Part shown: one piece after another, positions 26,687-35,260 of the stretch
How positions within the stretch are numbered: the stretch's first letter is position 1
How the letters are laid out: the number at the start of each line of letters is the position of its first letter
Source: Glycomyces fuscus
GTDB lineage: Bacteria; Actinomycetota; Actinomycetes; Streptosporangiales; Streptosporangiaceae
Assembly: GCA_002529455.1 (NCBI GenBank)
Contig: NYMS01000058.1
Span: 62,001 to 126,000 of the forward strand
Length of the DNA stretch: 64,000 nt
Direction of reading: 5' to 3'
Position numbers and translations under genes: made by a program
Notes under the pieces: generated by a model
Seen by the model: the letters and a program-made list of their open reading frames with translations, nothing else
Database searches by the model: none
What the model was told of the DNA's origin: nothing

Positions 26687-27427
26687 ATGGTTCCTATGGA
26701 ACAGAGAAACGGTCCCGTGGCCGGGACCGCCGACCACGCGGGTGGCGACCCGGACGAGGACGCACCCCCGTGGGAGGACGGGGCACCGGACGGGGGCACC
26801 CCGGCGCGTACGTCCTGGCGTTCGGTACCGATGTGGACCGCTGTGATCCTCGTCGTACTGGCCCTGGGCGGGGGCTACCTCCTGGGACGCCCGTCCTACC
26901 CGCTGGACACCGGCGCCGACGCCGGATTCCTCCGTGACATGAGCGCGCACCACGCCCAGGCCGTGGACATGTCGATGATCATCCTGGAGAAGACCGAGGA
27001 CCCCGAGCTGCACACGGTGGCCACCGACATCGCCCGCACCCAGCAGGCCCAGATCGGCATCATGCAGGGGTGGCTGATGGCCTGGGACCTGAACGCGCGC
27101 GGCGTGCGGGCCCCCATGGCCTGGATGGAGGGCCACGACCACGGCGGGGAGGGTGGCGAGGTCCCCGACACGATGCCGGGTCTGGCCTCCTCCGAGGAGA
27201 TGGTGTCCCTGGAGGAGGCCGAGGGCGTGGAGGCCGAGGTCCTCTTCCTGGAGCTGATGATCGCCCACCACCGGGGCGGCATCGAGATGGCCGAGGCGGA
27301 GGTGGAGCTGGGCCAGGAGGAACTGGTCACCGACTTCGCCCGGGGGATGGCCGACGCCCAGCTCAAGGAGATCGACCTGATGGAGGGCATGATCGACCAG
27401 CGCCGGGACGGCGCCTCCGGCGACTGA
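26687..27427 (+). CDS. DUF305 membrane-anchored protein
   Basis: A 246-residue protein (or 243 if the ATG at 26696, with AGGA upstream, is used). A hydrophilic acidic N-terminus leads into a membrane helix (about residues 48-66, WTAVILVVLALGGGYLLG). The extracytoplasmic helical DUF305 domain holds the paired histidine motifs FLRDMSAHHAQAVDM and LMIAHHRGGIEMAEAE. A methionine/histidine-rich stretch between them suggests copper or other metal binding, as proposed for the family. Transcription ends in an unusually long perfect palindrome. Confidence 0.9.
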   Translation: MVPMEQRNGPVAGTADHAGGDPDEDAPPWEDGAPDGGTPARTSWRSVPMWTAVILVVLALGGGYLLGRPSYPLDTGADAGFLRDMSAHHAQAVDMSMIILEKTEDPELHTVATDIARTQQAQIGIMQGWLMAWDLNARGVRAPMAWMEGHDHGGEGGEVPDTMPGLASSEEMVSLEEAEGVEAEVLFLELMIAHHRGGIEMAEAEVELGQEELVTDFARGMADAQLKEIDLMEGMIDQRRDGASGD

Positions 27428-27436
27428 CCCCCCGTT

Positions 27437-27488
27437 CGGACACGACGGCGGCGGCCCACCCGCGGGTGGGCCGCCGCCGTCGTGTCCG
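27437..27488 (+). terminator. 52-bp perfect palindrome, terminator of the DUF305 gene
   Basis: Twenty-six bases are followed immediately by their exact reverse complement, with no loop and almost entirely G/C at the centre. It starts 10 bases after the DUF305 stop. There is no T-run. As RNA it would form a very stable hairpin, so it most likely terminates or protects the transcript. Confidence 0.75.
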
Positions 27489-27703
27489 GGACCGGTCACA
27501 TCCGGGCCCTCCGCGTCCCGAACCGCGTGTGTCCGAACGCACACGGCGGCTCGCCGCGCGGCCGAGCCCGCCCCGCTCCTACGGCTTTCCCGCAGTTCAC
27601 AGCATCGGAGACCCGTCGATGGCCTCCGCCGGAGCATCCCGGAGGGCCCGCGCCCCCGCCGGGGAGACGTACGGAACACCGTTTTCCGCGGGACCCGCTG
27701 GAA

Positions 27704-27735
27704 CTACGACACGTCGTAGAACTACAGTTTGTAGT
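27704..27735. promoter_or_regulatory. Tandem dyads upstream of cydA (candidate operator)
   Basis: Two adjacent inverted repeats, CTACGA-N4-TCGTAG (27704-27719) and ACTACA-GTT-TGTAGT (27721-27735), lie 31-63 bases before the cydA start in the region with the lowest GC content locally. The centres are about 16.5 bp apart. The TACA-N3-TGTA core resembles operators of BlaI/MecI/CopY-type repressors. No such regulator gene is in the window. Confidence 0.55.
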
Positions 27736-27766
27736 ACTACCGGCAGTCGGTACCTGAGAGGCGGGT

Positions 27767-29212
27767 ATGGAAGCCCTTGAACTCGCGAGGTGGCAGTTCG
27801 GTGTCACCACGATCTACCACTTCCTGTTCGTACCCCTGACCATCGGCCTGTCGTTCATCGTGGCCGTGCTCCAGACCCTCTGGTACCGCACCGGCAGACA
27901 CGAGTACCTCCAGGCCACCCAGTTCTTCGGCAAGCTGTTCCTCATCAACTTCGCCATGGGCGTGGTCACGGGGATCGTGCAGGAGTTCCAGTTCGGCATG
28001 AACTGGAGCGAGTACTCCCGCTTCGTCGGCGACGTCTTCGGCGCTCCGCTGGCCATGGAGGCCCTGCTCGCCTTCTTCCTGGAGTCCACCTTCATCGGGC
28101 TGTGGATCTTCGGCTGGCACCGGCTGCCCCGGGGCGTCCACCTGGCCTGCATCTGGGCGGTCGCCGTCGGCACCAACCTCTCGGCGTACTTCATCCTCGC
28201 CGCCAACGCCTGGATGCGGCACCCGGTCGGCTACACGGTCAACCCGGAGAACGGGCGCGCCGAGCTCACCGACATCTGGGCCGTGCTCAGCAACGACCAG
28301 GCCTGGTCCACCTACCTGCACACCGTCTCGGCCGCGTTCGTCACCGCCGGGCTGTTCGTCGTGGCGGTCAGCGCCTACAAGCTCTGGCGCAACAGCCACC
28401 ACAACGACACCGGCACCCCCGGGGTGGTCCCACCCAGGAAGGACTTCGCCCTGTTCCGCGGCACCCTCAAGGTCGGCCTGGTCTTCACCCTGGCCGCCGG
28501 GGCCCTGGTGGTCTTCTCCGGCGACCACCAGGCCAAGCTCGCCGCCGAGTACGAGCCGATGAAGCTCGCCGCCGCCGAGGCCCTGTGGGAGACCGAGGAG
28601 GGAGCGGCCTTCTCCGCCCTGGCCGTCGGTGACACCGAGGAACGCTACAACCCCATCGACATCACCATCCCCAACGTGCTCAGCTTCCTCGCCACCGGTC
28701 AGTTCGACGGCGAGGTGCACGGGATGAACAACCTGGAGGAGGCCTACGACGAGTACTACGGCCCCGGGGACTACACCCCCAACGTGTTCGTCGTGTACTG
28801 GTCCTTCCGCCTGATGATGGGCCTCGGCATGTTCGGGGTGGCGGTGGCCGCGCTCGGCCTCCTCCTGACCCGGGGCAGGGAGCGCACACCGACCAGCAAG
28901 TGGTTCTACTACGCGGCCATGCTCGCGCTGCCCGCGGCGCTGGCCGCCAACGTCTTCGGCTGGGTGCTCACCGAGATGGGCCGCCAGCCCTGGACCGTGC
29001 ACGGCGAGCTGCTCACCGCGGCCAGCGTCTCCCCCGGGGTGAGCCTGGGGGCCGTCGCGGCGAGCCTGGCCGGCTTCACCGCGGTGTACGGGGTCCTCTT
29101 CGTCGTCGAGGTGGGCCTGCTCCTCAAGTACGTCAAGGCCGGACCCTCCCACCTCGTCCCCGACCTGGAGGACGGCGAGGACGAGTCCAAGATCCCGCAC
29201 TTCAGCTACTAG
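27767..29212 (+). CDS. cydA: Cytochrome bd ubiquinol/menaquinol oxidase subunit I
   Basis: Catalytic subunit of the high-affinity cytochrome bd oxidase, which passes electrons from menaquinol to O2 at low oxygen. It has 481 residues and about nine membrane helices. Haem ligand H18 is in GVTTIYHFLFVPLTIG; family segments FFGKLFLINFAMGVVTGIVQEFQ (split) and FFLESTFIGLWIFGWHRLP are intact. The periplasmic Q-loop is of the short type usual in actinobacteria. ATG start with AGGCGG upstream. First gene of cydABDC. Confidence 0.97.
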   Translation: MEALELARWQFGVTTIYHFLFVPLTIGLSFIVAVLQTLWYRTGRHEYLQATQFFGKLFLINFAMGVVTGIVQEFQFGMNWSEYSRFVGDVFGAPLAMEALLAFFLESTFIGLWIFGWHRLPRGVHLACIWAVAVGTNLSAYFILAANAWMRHPVGYTVNPENGRAELTDIWAVLSNDQAWSTYLHTVSAAFVTAGLFVVAVSAYKLWRNSHHNDTGTPGVVPPRKDFALFRGTLKVGLVFTLAAGALVVFSGDHQAKLAAEYEPMKLAAAEALWETEEGAAFSALAVGDTEERYNPIDITIPNVLSFLATGQFDGEVHGMNNLEEAYDEYYGPGDYTPNVFVVYWSFRLMMGLGMFGVAVAALGLLLTRGRERTPTSKWFYYAAMLALPAALAANVFGWVLTEMGRQPWTVHGELLTAASVSPGVSLGAVAASLAGFTAVYGVLFVVEVGLLLKYVKAGPSHLVPDLEDGEDESKIPHFSY

Positions 29213-29224
29213 GAGCCAAGGACC

Positions 29225-30277
29225 ATGGAACTGGCCGTCATCTGGTTCACCGCCATCTCGGTCCTGTGGATCGGGTACTTCGTCCTGGAGGGGTTCGACT
29301 TCGGGGTGGGCACGCTCATGCCCTTCATGGGCAGGCGCGACTCCGTCGACCGCCGGGTCGCCATCAACGCGATCGGGCCGGTCTGGGACGCCAACGAGGT
29401 GTGGCTGATCACCGCGGTCGGCGCGACGTTCGCCGCCTTCCCCGCCTGGTACGCCTCCCTGCTCAGCGGGTTCTACGCGCCGCTGTTCCTCATCCTCGTC
29501 GCGCTGATCCTGCGCGGGGTGGCGTTCGAGTACCGGGGCAAGCGCGACAGCTCCGTGTGGCGCGCCTGGTGGGACCGGGCGATCTTCGCCGGGAGCACCG
29601 CGCCCGCCTTCCTGTGGGGCGTGGTCTTCGCCAACGTCGTCCGGGGCGTGGCCATGGGCTCCGACCAGGTGGTCACCGCCTCGGTGGCGGACCTGCTCAA
29701 CCCCTACGCCCTGCTCGGCGGACTGACGACGCTGTCACTGTTCACCCTGCACGGCGCGATCTTCCTGACCCTCAAGACCGACGGTCCGGTGCGGACCCGC
29801 GCGCGCCGGGCCGCCCTGTGGAGCGCGTGCGCCGCGGTCCCGCTGGGCACGCTCTTCCTGGTGTGGACCCAGCTCGCCCACGGCGGCGGGACGCGGACCC
29901 TGCCGCTCGTCGCCCTCTCCGCCGCGGCCCTGGCCGGCGGGGTCGTGGCGGCCTGGCGGCGCCGCGAGGGGTGGTCGTTCGCCTTCACCGCGGTGACCAT
30001 CCTCGCCGCGTTCGCCGCCCTGTTCACCGCGCTGTTCCCGAACGTGCTGCCCTCCACCACCGACCCCGCCTTCAGCCTGACCGTCGCCAACGCCTCCTCC
30101 GCCGAGTACACGCTGACCGTGATGTCGTGGGTGGCGGTGGTGTTCCTGCCCCTCGTGCTCCTCTACCAGGGGTGGAGCTACTGGGTGTTCCGCAGGAGGG
30201 TGACCGGCGAGACCGTGACCGGGGCGACCGTCACCCGGACCGGGCACGGGGGCAAGGACCCCGCACCCGCGGCCTGA
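29225..30277 (+). CDS. cydB: Cytochrome bd oxidase subunit II
   Basis: Second membrane subunit of cytochrome bd, 350 residues, with eight or nine hydrophobic helices. The diagnostic opening is IWFTAISVLWIGYFVLEGFD, followed by GPVWDANEVWLITAVGATFA and the RGVAFEYRGK loop. It begins 12 bases after cydA stops, with AGGAG upstream, so the two are co-translated. The final 20 residues are Thr/Gly-rich and variable. Confidence 0.97.
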   Translation: MELAVIWFTAISVLWIGYFVLEGFDFGVGTLMPFMGRRDSVDRRVAINAIGPVWDANEVWLITAVGATFAAFPAWYASLLSGFYAPLFLILVALILRGVAFEYRGKRDSSVWRAWWDRAIFAGSTAPAFLWGVVFANVVRGVAMGSDQVVTASVADLLNPYALLGGLTTLSLFTLHGAIFLTLKTDGPVRTRARRAALWSACAAVPLGTLFLVWTQLAHGGGTRTLPLVALSAAALAGGVVAAWRRREGWSFAFTAVTILAAFAALFTALFPNVLPSTTDPAFSLTVANASSAEYTLTVMSWVAVVFLPLVLLYQGWSYWVFRRRVTGETVTGATVTRTGHGGKDPAPAA

Positions 30278-30288
30278 CGGTTCGGCAC

Positions 30289-30326
30289 GGCCTCCCGGCG
30301 GACGCGCCCGCCCCGCCCGGGAGGCC
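30289..30326 (+). terminator. Hairpin between cydB and cydD
   Basis: GGCCTCCCGG and CCGGGAGGCC arms flank an 18-base loop directly after cydB. It may stop or attenuate the cydAB transcript before cydDC, which begins about 190 bases downstream. Confidence 0.55.
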
Positions 30327-30519
30327 CCCGACCTCCCCGCACGGGGGGAAGGGGCGCGCGGGCCGCGGGGGCGGCCGGCCCGCAGGGCGCCCCGGGTGGA
30401 TACTGGGGCCGTCGCGCCCGCTCCGGCCGACCGGGGCGGCACCGTGCCACCGTGAAGGCCCCAGCCGCTCCGGGTCGCCCGTACACCCGGCCAGAACGAC
30501 GTCGTGAGGTCCCGCGCGT

Positions 30520-32406
30520 ATGAAGCCCCTTGACCCGCGCCTGGTGCGTACCGCCAGCGCGGTACGCACACACCTGGCCGTCTCCGTGGCCAGCGGAGTG
30601 CTCATCACCGGCCTGATCCTGCTCCAGGCCTGGCTGCTGGCCCGCGCCGTCACCGGCGCCTGGCGGGGCGAGGGGCTGGACACCCTGGGCTGGGTGGTCG
30701 GCGCGGTCGCGGCCGTCGCCGTGGTCCGGGCCCTGCTGTCCTACCTGGCCGAGACCTCCGCGCTGCACAGCGCGGCGCGCACCAAGTCGCAGCTGCGCCG
30801 CCGACTGGTGGCGCACGTGACCGGGTCGGGCAGGGTGTGGGCGGCCGAACCCGGCGGCGAACAGGGCTCGCCCAAGGCGGGCGAGCTGGTCACCCTGGCC
30901 ACCCGGGGCCTGGACGCGCTCGACGACTACTTCGCCCGCTACCTGCCCCAGCTGGTCCTGGCCGCGATCGTGCCGGTCGCCGTGCTGGCGGTGGTGTTCT
31001 GGGCGGACTGGATCTCGGGGGTCGTCATCCTGGTGACGCTGCCGCTGATCCCCGTGTTCATGGCGCTGATCGGGATGCACACCCAGCAGCGCACCGAGCG
31101 GCAGTGGAAGCTGCTGAGCCGCCTGGGCGGGCACTTCCTGGACGTGGTGGAGGGGCTGCCGACCCTGGCCGTGTTCCGCAGGGCCAAGGCGCAGGCCGAG
31201 ATCCTGCGCCGGGTGGGCGAGGACCACCGGCGGGCGACGATGGGGACGCTGCGCATCGCCTTCCTGTCGGCGTTCGCGCTGGAGCTCCTGTCCACCCTGG
31301 CGGTGGCGCTGGTCGCGGTCGAGGTGGGCCTGCGCCTGCTGGGCGGCCACATGGACTACCAGACGGCGCTGCTGGTGCTGATCCTGGCGCCGGAGGCCTA
31401 CCTGCCGCTGCGTGAGGTGGGCGCCCGGTTCCACGCGAGCATGGAGGGCGTGGCCGCCGCCGAGCAGGTGTTCGCCGAGCTGGAGCGCGGTCACGGGACG
31501 GCGCGGACCGGACCCTCCGACCCGGACACGGAGGACGGTACGACCGGCGCGCCCCCGGGGGCCGGAGAGGCCGGGGGGACCTCCGGGGCCGCCGAGCCCG
31601 CGGGGACCGCCCGCGCCGCGGGTCCCGCCGGGACCACGGAGACGGCGCAGGGGGCCGGTGGCTCCCCCGCCCCTCCCCCGGCGACCGGCCGACCCGCACC
31701 CGCCGCCGGAGGCGACATCCGCTTCGAGGGGGTGGAGCTGCTCTACCCGGGACGGGACGTGCCCGCGCTGTCCGGTCTGGACCTGGAGGTGGCGGCCGGG
31801 GAGCACCTGCTGCTCACCGGCCCCAGCGGAGCGGGCAAGTCCACCCTGCTGTCGCTGCTGCTGCGGCTGGTCGAACCCACCCGGGGGCGCGTCAGCGTGC
31901 GCGCGCCCGGCGGACGGTGGGAGCCCCTGACCGGGATCGCCGCCGACGACTGGCGCCTCGGCACCGCCTGGGTTCCCCAGAACCCCTACCTGTTCGACGT
32001 GTCCGTGGCCGACAACATCCGGCTGGGCGCACCCGACGCCTCCCTGGATCGGGTACGCGAGGCGGCCCGGCTGGCCGAGGCCGACGCGTTCGTCCGCGCC
32101 CTCCCCGACGGTTACGACACCCGGCTCGGAGAGCGCGGCGCCCGGCTGTCGGCCGGACAGCGGCAGCGGATCGCGCTGGCGCGGGCGCTGTGCCGGGACG
32201 CCCCCCTCGTCCTGCTGGACGAGCCCACCGCCCACCTGGATCCGGAGAACGCCTCGGCGGTGCGCACGGCCGTCGCCCGGCTGCTGGAGGGCCGGACCGC
32301 CGTCATCGTCGCCCACGACACCGGCTGGACCCGCGGCGCCTTCGCGGGCACCCTGCGGACCGCGGCGCTGCCGCTGCCGACCTCGGAAGGGAGTGTGTCG
32401 CGATGA
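30520..32406 (+). CDS. cydD: Thiol-reductant ABC exporter subunit CydD
   Basis: Half-transporter (628 residues) that with CydC exports cysteine/glutathione-type reductants, needed for haem insertion into cytochrome bd. The N-terminal six-helix membrane domain has the CydD-typical IPVFMALIGMHTQQRTERQW segment. The ATPase domain has Walker A GPSGAGKS (434-441), signature LSAGQRQRIALARAL and Walker B LVLLDEPTAHLD. The two are joined by an unusually long Gly/Ala/Pro/Thr-rich linker (about 325-395). ATG start at 30520. It overlaps cydC by four bases. Confidence 0.95.
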   Translation: MKPLDPRLVRTASAVRTHLAVSVASGVLITGLILLQAWLLARAVTGAWRGEGLDTLGWVVGAVAAVAVVRALLSYLAETSALHSAARTKSQLRRRLVAHVTGSGRVWAAEPGGEQGSPKAGELVTLATRGLDALDDYFARYLPQLVLAAIVPVAVLAVVFWADWISGVVILVTLPLIPVFMALIGMHTQQRTERQWKLLSRLGGHFLDVVEGLPTLAVFRRAKAQAEILRRVGEDHRRATMGTLRIAFLSAFALELLSTLAVALVAVEVGLRLLGGHMDYQTALLVLILAPEAYLPLREVGARFHASMEGVAAAEQVFAELERGHGTARTGPSDPDTEDGTTGAPPGAGEAGGTSGAAEPAGTARAAGPAGTTETAQGAGGSPAPPPATGRPAPAAGGDIRFEGVELLYPGRDVPALSGLDLEVAAGEHLLLTGPSGAGKSTLLSLLLRLVEPTRGRVSVRAPGGRWEPLTGIAADDWRLGTAWVPQNPYLFDVSVADNIRLGAPDASLDRVREAARLAEADAFVRALPDGYDTRLGERGARLSAGQRQRIALARALCRDAPLVLLDEPTAHLDPENASAVRTAVARLLEGRTAVIVAHDTGWTRGAFAGTLRTAALPLPTSEGSVSR

Positions 32407-34169
32407 GCGCCGACACCGCCGCCCCCGACACGCCCGGGGCGTCCGAGCGCGGACGCCGCCGCGACCCGCTGCTGCGGATGACGGCCCTGGCCCGGCCGCG
32501 CGGAGGCCGCTTCGCGCTCGGCGTGCTGCTGGGCGCCGCCGCGACCGGTGCGGCCGTGGCCCTGCTGGGCGTGGCCGCGTGGATGCTGGCCACCGCCGCC
32601 GACCACCCGCCCATCACCGCGCTGGGCGTGGCCGTGGTCGCCACCCGCGCGCTGGGCGTGGGCCGCGGGGTGGCCCGCTACCTGGAGCGGCTGGTCACCC
32701 ACGACGCCGCGTTCCGCACGCTGGCCGAGGTCCGGGTGCGGGTCTACGAGCGGCTCGCCAGGACCGAGCCGTTCGGCCGCTTCCGGTCCGGCGACCTGGT
32801 GTCCCGCCTGGTCAACGACACCGAGGCCACGCTGGACCTGCTGGTGCGCGGGCTGACGCCGCCGCTGGTCTCGGTGCTGACGGGCGGCGTCACGGTGCTG
32901 GTCCTGACCGCGCTGTACGCGCCGGGAGGGCTGCTGCTGGCGGGGGGCCTGCTTCTGGCCGGGCTGGCGGTGCCGCTGGCCGCGGCCGCGCTGGGCCGGG
33001 AACCGGGCAGGCGCCAGGCCAGGGCGCGGGGGGAACTGTCGACGACCCTGGTGGACACCCTGCACGGGGCACCCGACCTGGTCGCCTACGGCGCCGTGGA
33101 CCGGCAGGTGGAGCGGGTGTACGCGGCCGACGAGGAACTGACCCGGCTGGCGCGCAGGGACTCCGCGATCCTGGGGCTGGGCGCCGGGGCGGGCGCGCTG
33201 ATCACGGGGCTGACCGTGTGGGGCGCGCTGTTCCTGGGCGTGGCCGCCGTGGAGGGCGGGACGCTGGACGCGGTGTCGCTGGCGGTGCTGGTGCTGGTGA
33301 CGCTGGCGGCGTTCGAGATCGTGGCACCGCTGCCCGCCGTGGCGGCCAGGCTGGGAGCGATCCGGGAGAGCGGCGCCAGGCTGTTCGGGGTCCTGGACAC
33401 CCCGCCCGCGGTCGCGGCGCCCACGCGCACGGGTCTGGACCCGCACGGCGACGCGGCGGTCCGGGTGCGGGGCCTGCGGGTGCGCTACGGGCCGGAGGAG
33501 CCGTGGGCGCTGGACGGGGTGGACCTGGAGATCCCCGCCGGGTGGACGGTGGCGGTGATCGGTCCCAGCGGCGCGGGCAAGAGCACGCTGGCGTCGGTGC
33601 TGCTGCGGTTGCGCGACCCGGACGGCGGTCTGGTGGAGATCGGCGGGGAGGACATCACCTCGTACCCGGCGGACGAGGTGCGCGGGGTGGTGTCGGGCGT
33701 GCCGCAGGACCCGCACGTGTTCGCCTCGACGCTGCGGGAGAACCTGCGGCTGGCCCGGCCCGGCGCGGAGGACGACGAGCTGTGGGAGGCGCTGCGGCGC
33801 GCGCGGCTGGCCGACGACGTGGCGGCGATGCCCCGGGGACTGGACACGCGGGTGGGCGCGCACGGCCTCGGCCTGAGCGGCGGGATGGTGCAGCGGCTGG
33901 CTCTGGCCCGCGCCCTGCTGGCGGCGCCCCGGGTGCTGGTGCTGGACGAGCCGACCGCCCACCTGGACCCGGACACGCGCGACGCGGTGGTGGAGGACCT
34001 GCTGGCCGCGGCCGAGGGGTACTCCACCCTGCTGGTCACGCACGACCTGACGGGCCTGGACCGCGTGGACCGGATCTACGTGGTGCGCGACGGGCGGGTG
34101 ATCCAGCAGGGCACGCACGAGGAGCTGTCCCGGCGAAAGGGCTGGTACCGCGACGTCAGCACGGGCTGA
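32403..34169 (+). CDS. cydC: Thiol-reductant ABC exporter subunit CydC
   Basis: Partner half-transporter of CydD, 588 residues. The ATG at 32403 overlaps the cydD stop (ATGA), indicating translational coupling; GGGAG lies just upstream. Membrane domain with GVGRGVARYLERLVTHDAAF (family-typical), then the ATPase with Walker A GPSGAGKS near residue 388, signature LSGGMVQRLALARAL and Walker B VLVLDEPTAHLDPD. The signature Met-Val in place of Gln-Arg is a small departure from the usual GGQRQR. The four cyd genes form one functional unit. Confidence 0.95.
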   Translation: MSADTAAPDTPGASERGRRRDPLLRMTALARPRGGRFALGVLLGAAATGAAVALLGVAAWMLATAADHPPITALGVAVVATRALGVGRGVARYLERLVTHDAAFRTLAEVRVRVYERLARTEPFGRFRSGDLVSRLVNDTEATLDLLVRGLTPPLVSVLTGGVTVLVLTALYAPGGLLLAGGLLLAGLAVPLAAAALGREPGRRQARARGELSTTLVDTLHGAPDLVAYGAVDRQVERVYAADEELTRLARRDSAILGLGAGAGALITGLTVWGALFLGVAAVEGGTLDAVSLAVLVLVTLAAFEIVAPLPAVAARLGAIRESGARLFGVLDTPPAVAAPTRTGLDPHGDAAVRVRGLRVRYGPEEPWALDGVDLEIPAGWTVAVIGPSGAGKSTLASVLLRLRDPDGGLVEIGGEDITSYPADEVRGVVSGVPQDPHVFASTLRENLRLARPGAEDDELWEALRRARLADDVAAMPRGLDTRVGAHGLGLSGGMVQRLALARALLAAPRVLVLDEPTAHLDPDTRDAVVEDLLAAAEGYSTLLVTHDLTGLDRVDRIYVVRDGRVIQQGTHEELSRRKGWYRDVSTG

Positions 34170-34278
34170 GGTGCTCGGAGCCGCGCGCTCAAGCGCCGGG
34201 CCCAGCGCGGGGGAGGACTCCCAGAGGGCTCCGGGCCCCGGATCTGACAGCGGGGCCGGGGTCCTCTAGGGTTCCCCC

Positions 34279-35115
34279 GTGGCCAATCCTGTTCGTGAGT
34301 TCCTCGGTGGTGTCGGCGCCCTCCTGCGCGGCTTCACCCTGCTGCTGCGCAAACCGCGCCTGTTCCTGCTCGGCGCCCTCCCCGCCCTGATCACGTCACT
34401 GCTGTTCCTGGCGCTGTTCGTGCTCCTGGTGGTGAACCTGACCGACCTGGCCGACTGGGCGACGCCCTTCGCCGACGGCTGGGACCCCGTGTGGCGGGGG
34501 CTGCTGCGCGGAGCCGTGTCCGTGGGCCTCCTGGCCGGTTCGCTCCTGCTGATGGTGGTGGCGTTCACGACGGTCACACTGACCCTGGGCGGGCCGATCT
34601 ACGACAAGGTCACCGAGCTGGTGGAGAAGGAGCTGGGCGACGATCCCGGCGAGCTCGACGAGTCGCTGATGACGTCGATGTGGCGGGCCGTCCGCCAGTC
34701 GCTGGCGGTCGTGGCGGTGTCCCTGCTGGTGACGGTGTTCGTGTTCGCGATCGGTTTCATCCCGCTGGTGGGCCAGGTGGCCGGTCCGGCGCTGGCCGCC
34801 GTGCTGGGCGGGTGGTTGCTGGCGGTCGAGCTGCTGGCGAGCGCGTTCGACCGCCGGAGGCTGACGACCATCCGCGAGCGGCGCCGGTACATGGGCACGC
34901 GGCGGGCGCGGGTGCTGGGCTACGCGGTGCCGACGTACTTCCTGTTGGCGATCCCGTTCGTGGCCATCGTGGTCTTCCCCGCCGCCACCGCGGGCGCGGT
35001 GATCCTCGCCCGCGACCTGGTCCCCGCCGCGCCGCACCGGACGGACCCCGCGGGCCCCCCGCCGGGGCCGGGCGCCCCCGGCGGCCCCTTCCCTGACGGC
35101 CGCCACCAGGCCTGA
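34279..35115 (+). CDS. EI24/CysZ-family membrane protein
   Basis: A 278-residue integral membrane protein with the EI24 domain, a family that includes CysZ sulfate permeases. It has about four to six hydrophobic segments, an amphipathic loop GGPIYDKVTELVEKELGDDP typical of the family, and a proline/glycine-rich C-terminal tail. GTG start at 34279. It is about 110 bases after cydC on the same strand. Transport function is inferred from the family only; CysZ of enterobacteria is a distant relative. Confidence 0.85.
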   Translation: MANPVREFLGGVGALLRGFTLLLRKPRLFLLGALPALITSLLFLALFVLLVVNLTDLADWATPFADGWDPVWRGLLRGAVSVGLLAGSLLLMVVAFTTVTLTLGGPIYDKVTELVEKELGDDPGELDESLMTSMWRAVRQSLAVVAVSLLVTVFVFAIGFIPLVGQVAGPALAAVLGGWLLAVELLASAFDRRRLTTIRERRRYMGTRRARVLGYAVPTYFLLAIPFVAIVVFPAATAGAVILARDLVPAAPHRTDPAGPPPGPGAPGGPFPDGRHQA

Positions 35116-35154
35116 CCGGAGCCGGACGCCGACCGGCGCCGACCCGAACCGTGG

Positions 35155-35182
35155 ACCGCCCCGCGCCCTCGCGCGGGGCGGT
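35155..35182. terminator. Hairpin terminator between EI24 gene and ddl (convergent)
   Basis: ACCGCCCCGCG and CGCGGGGCGGT arms with a short loop lie between two convergent stop codons, followed by TT on the plus strand. Confidence 0.8.
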
Positions 35183-35260
35183 TGCGCGTACGGCGCCCCG
35201 GAACCGGCTCCGTCCCCTGGCCGGGGGCACCACCCGTGCGGGGGCGTCGGCCCCGGGGCC

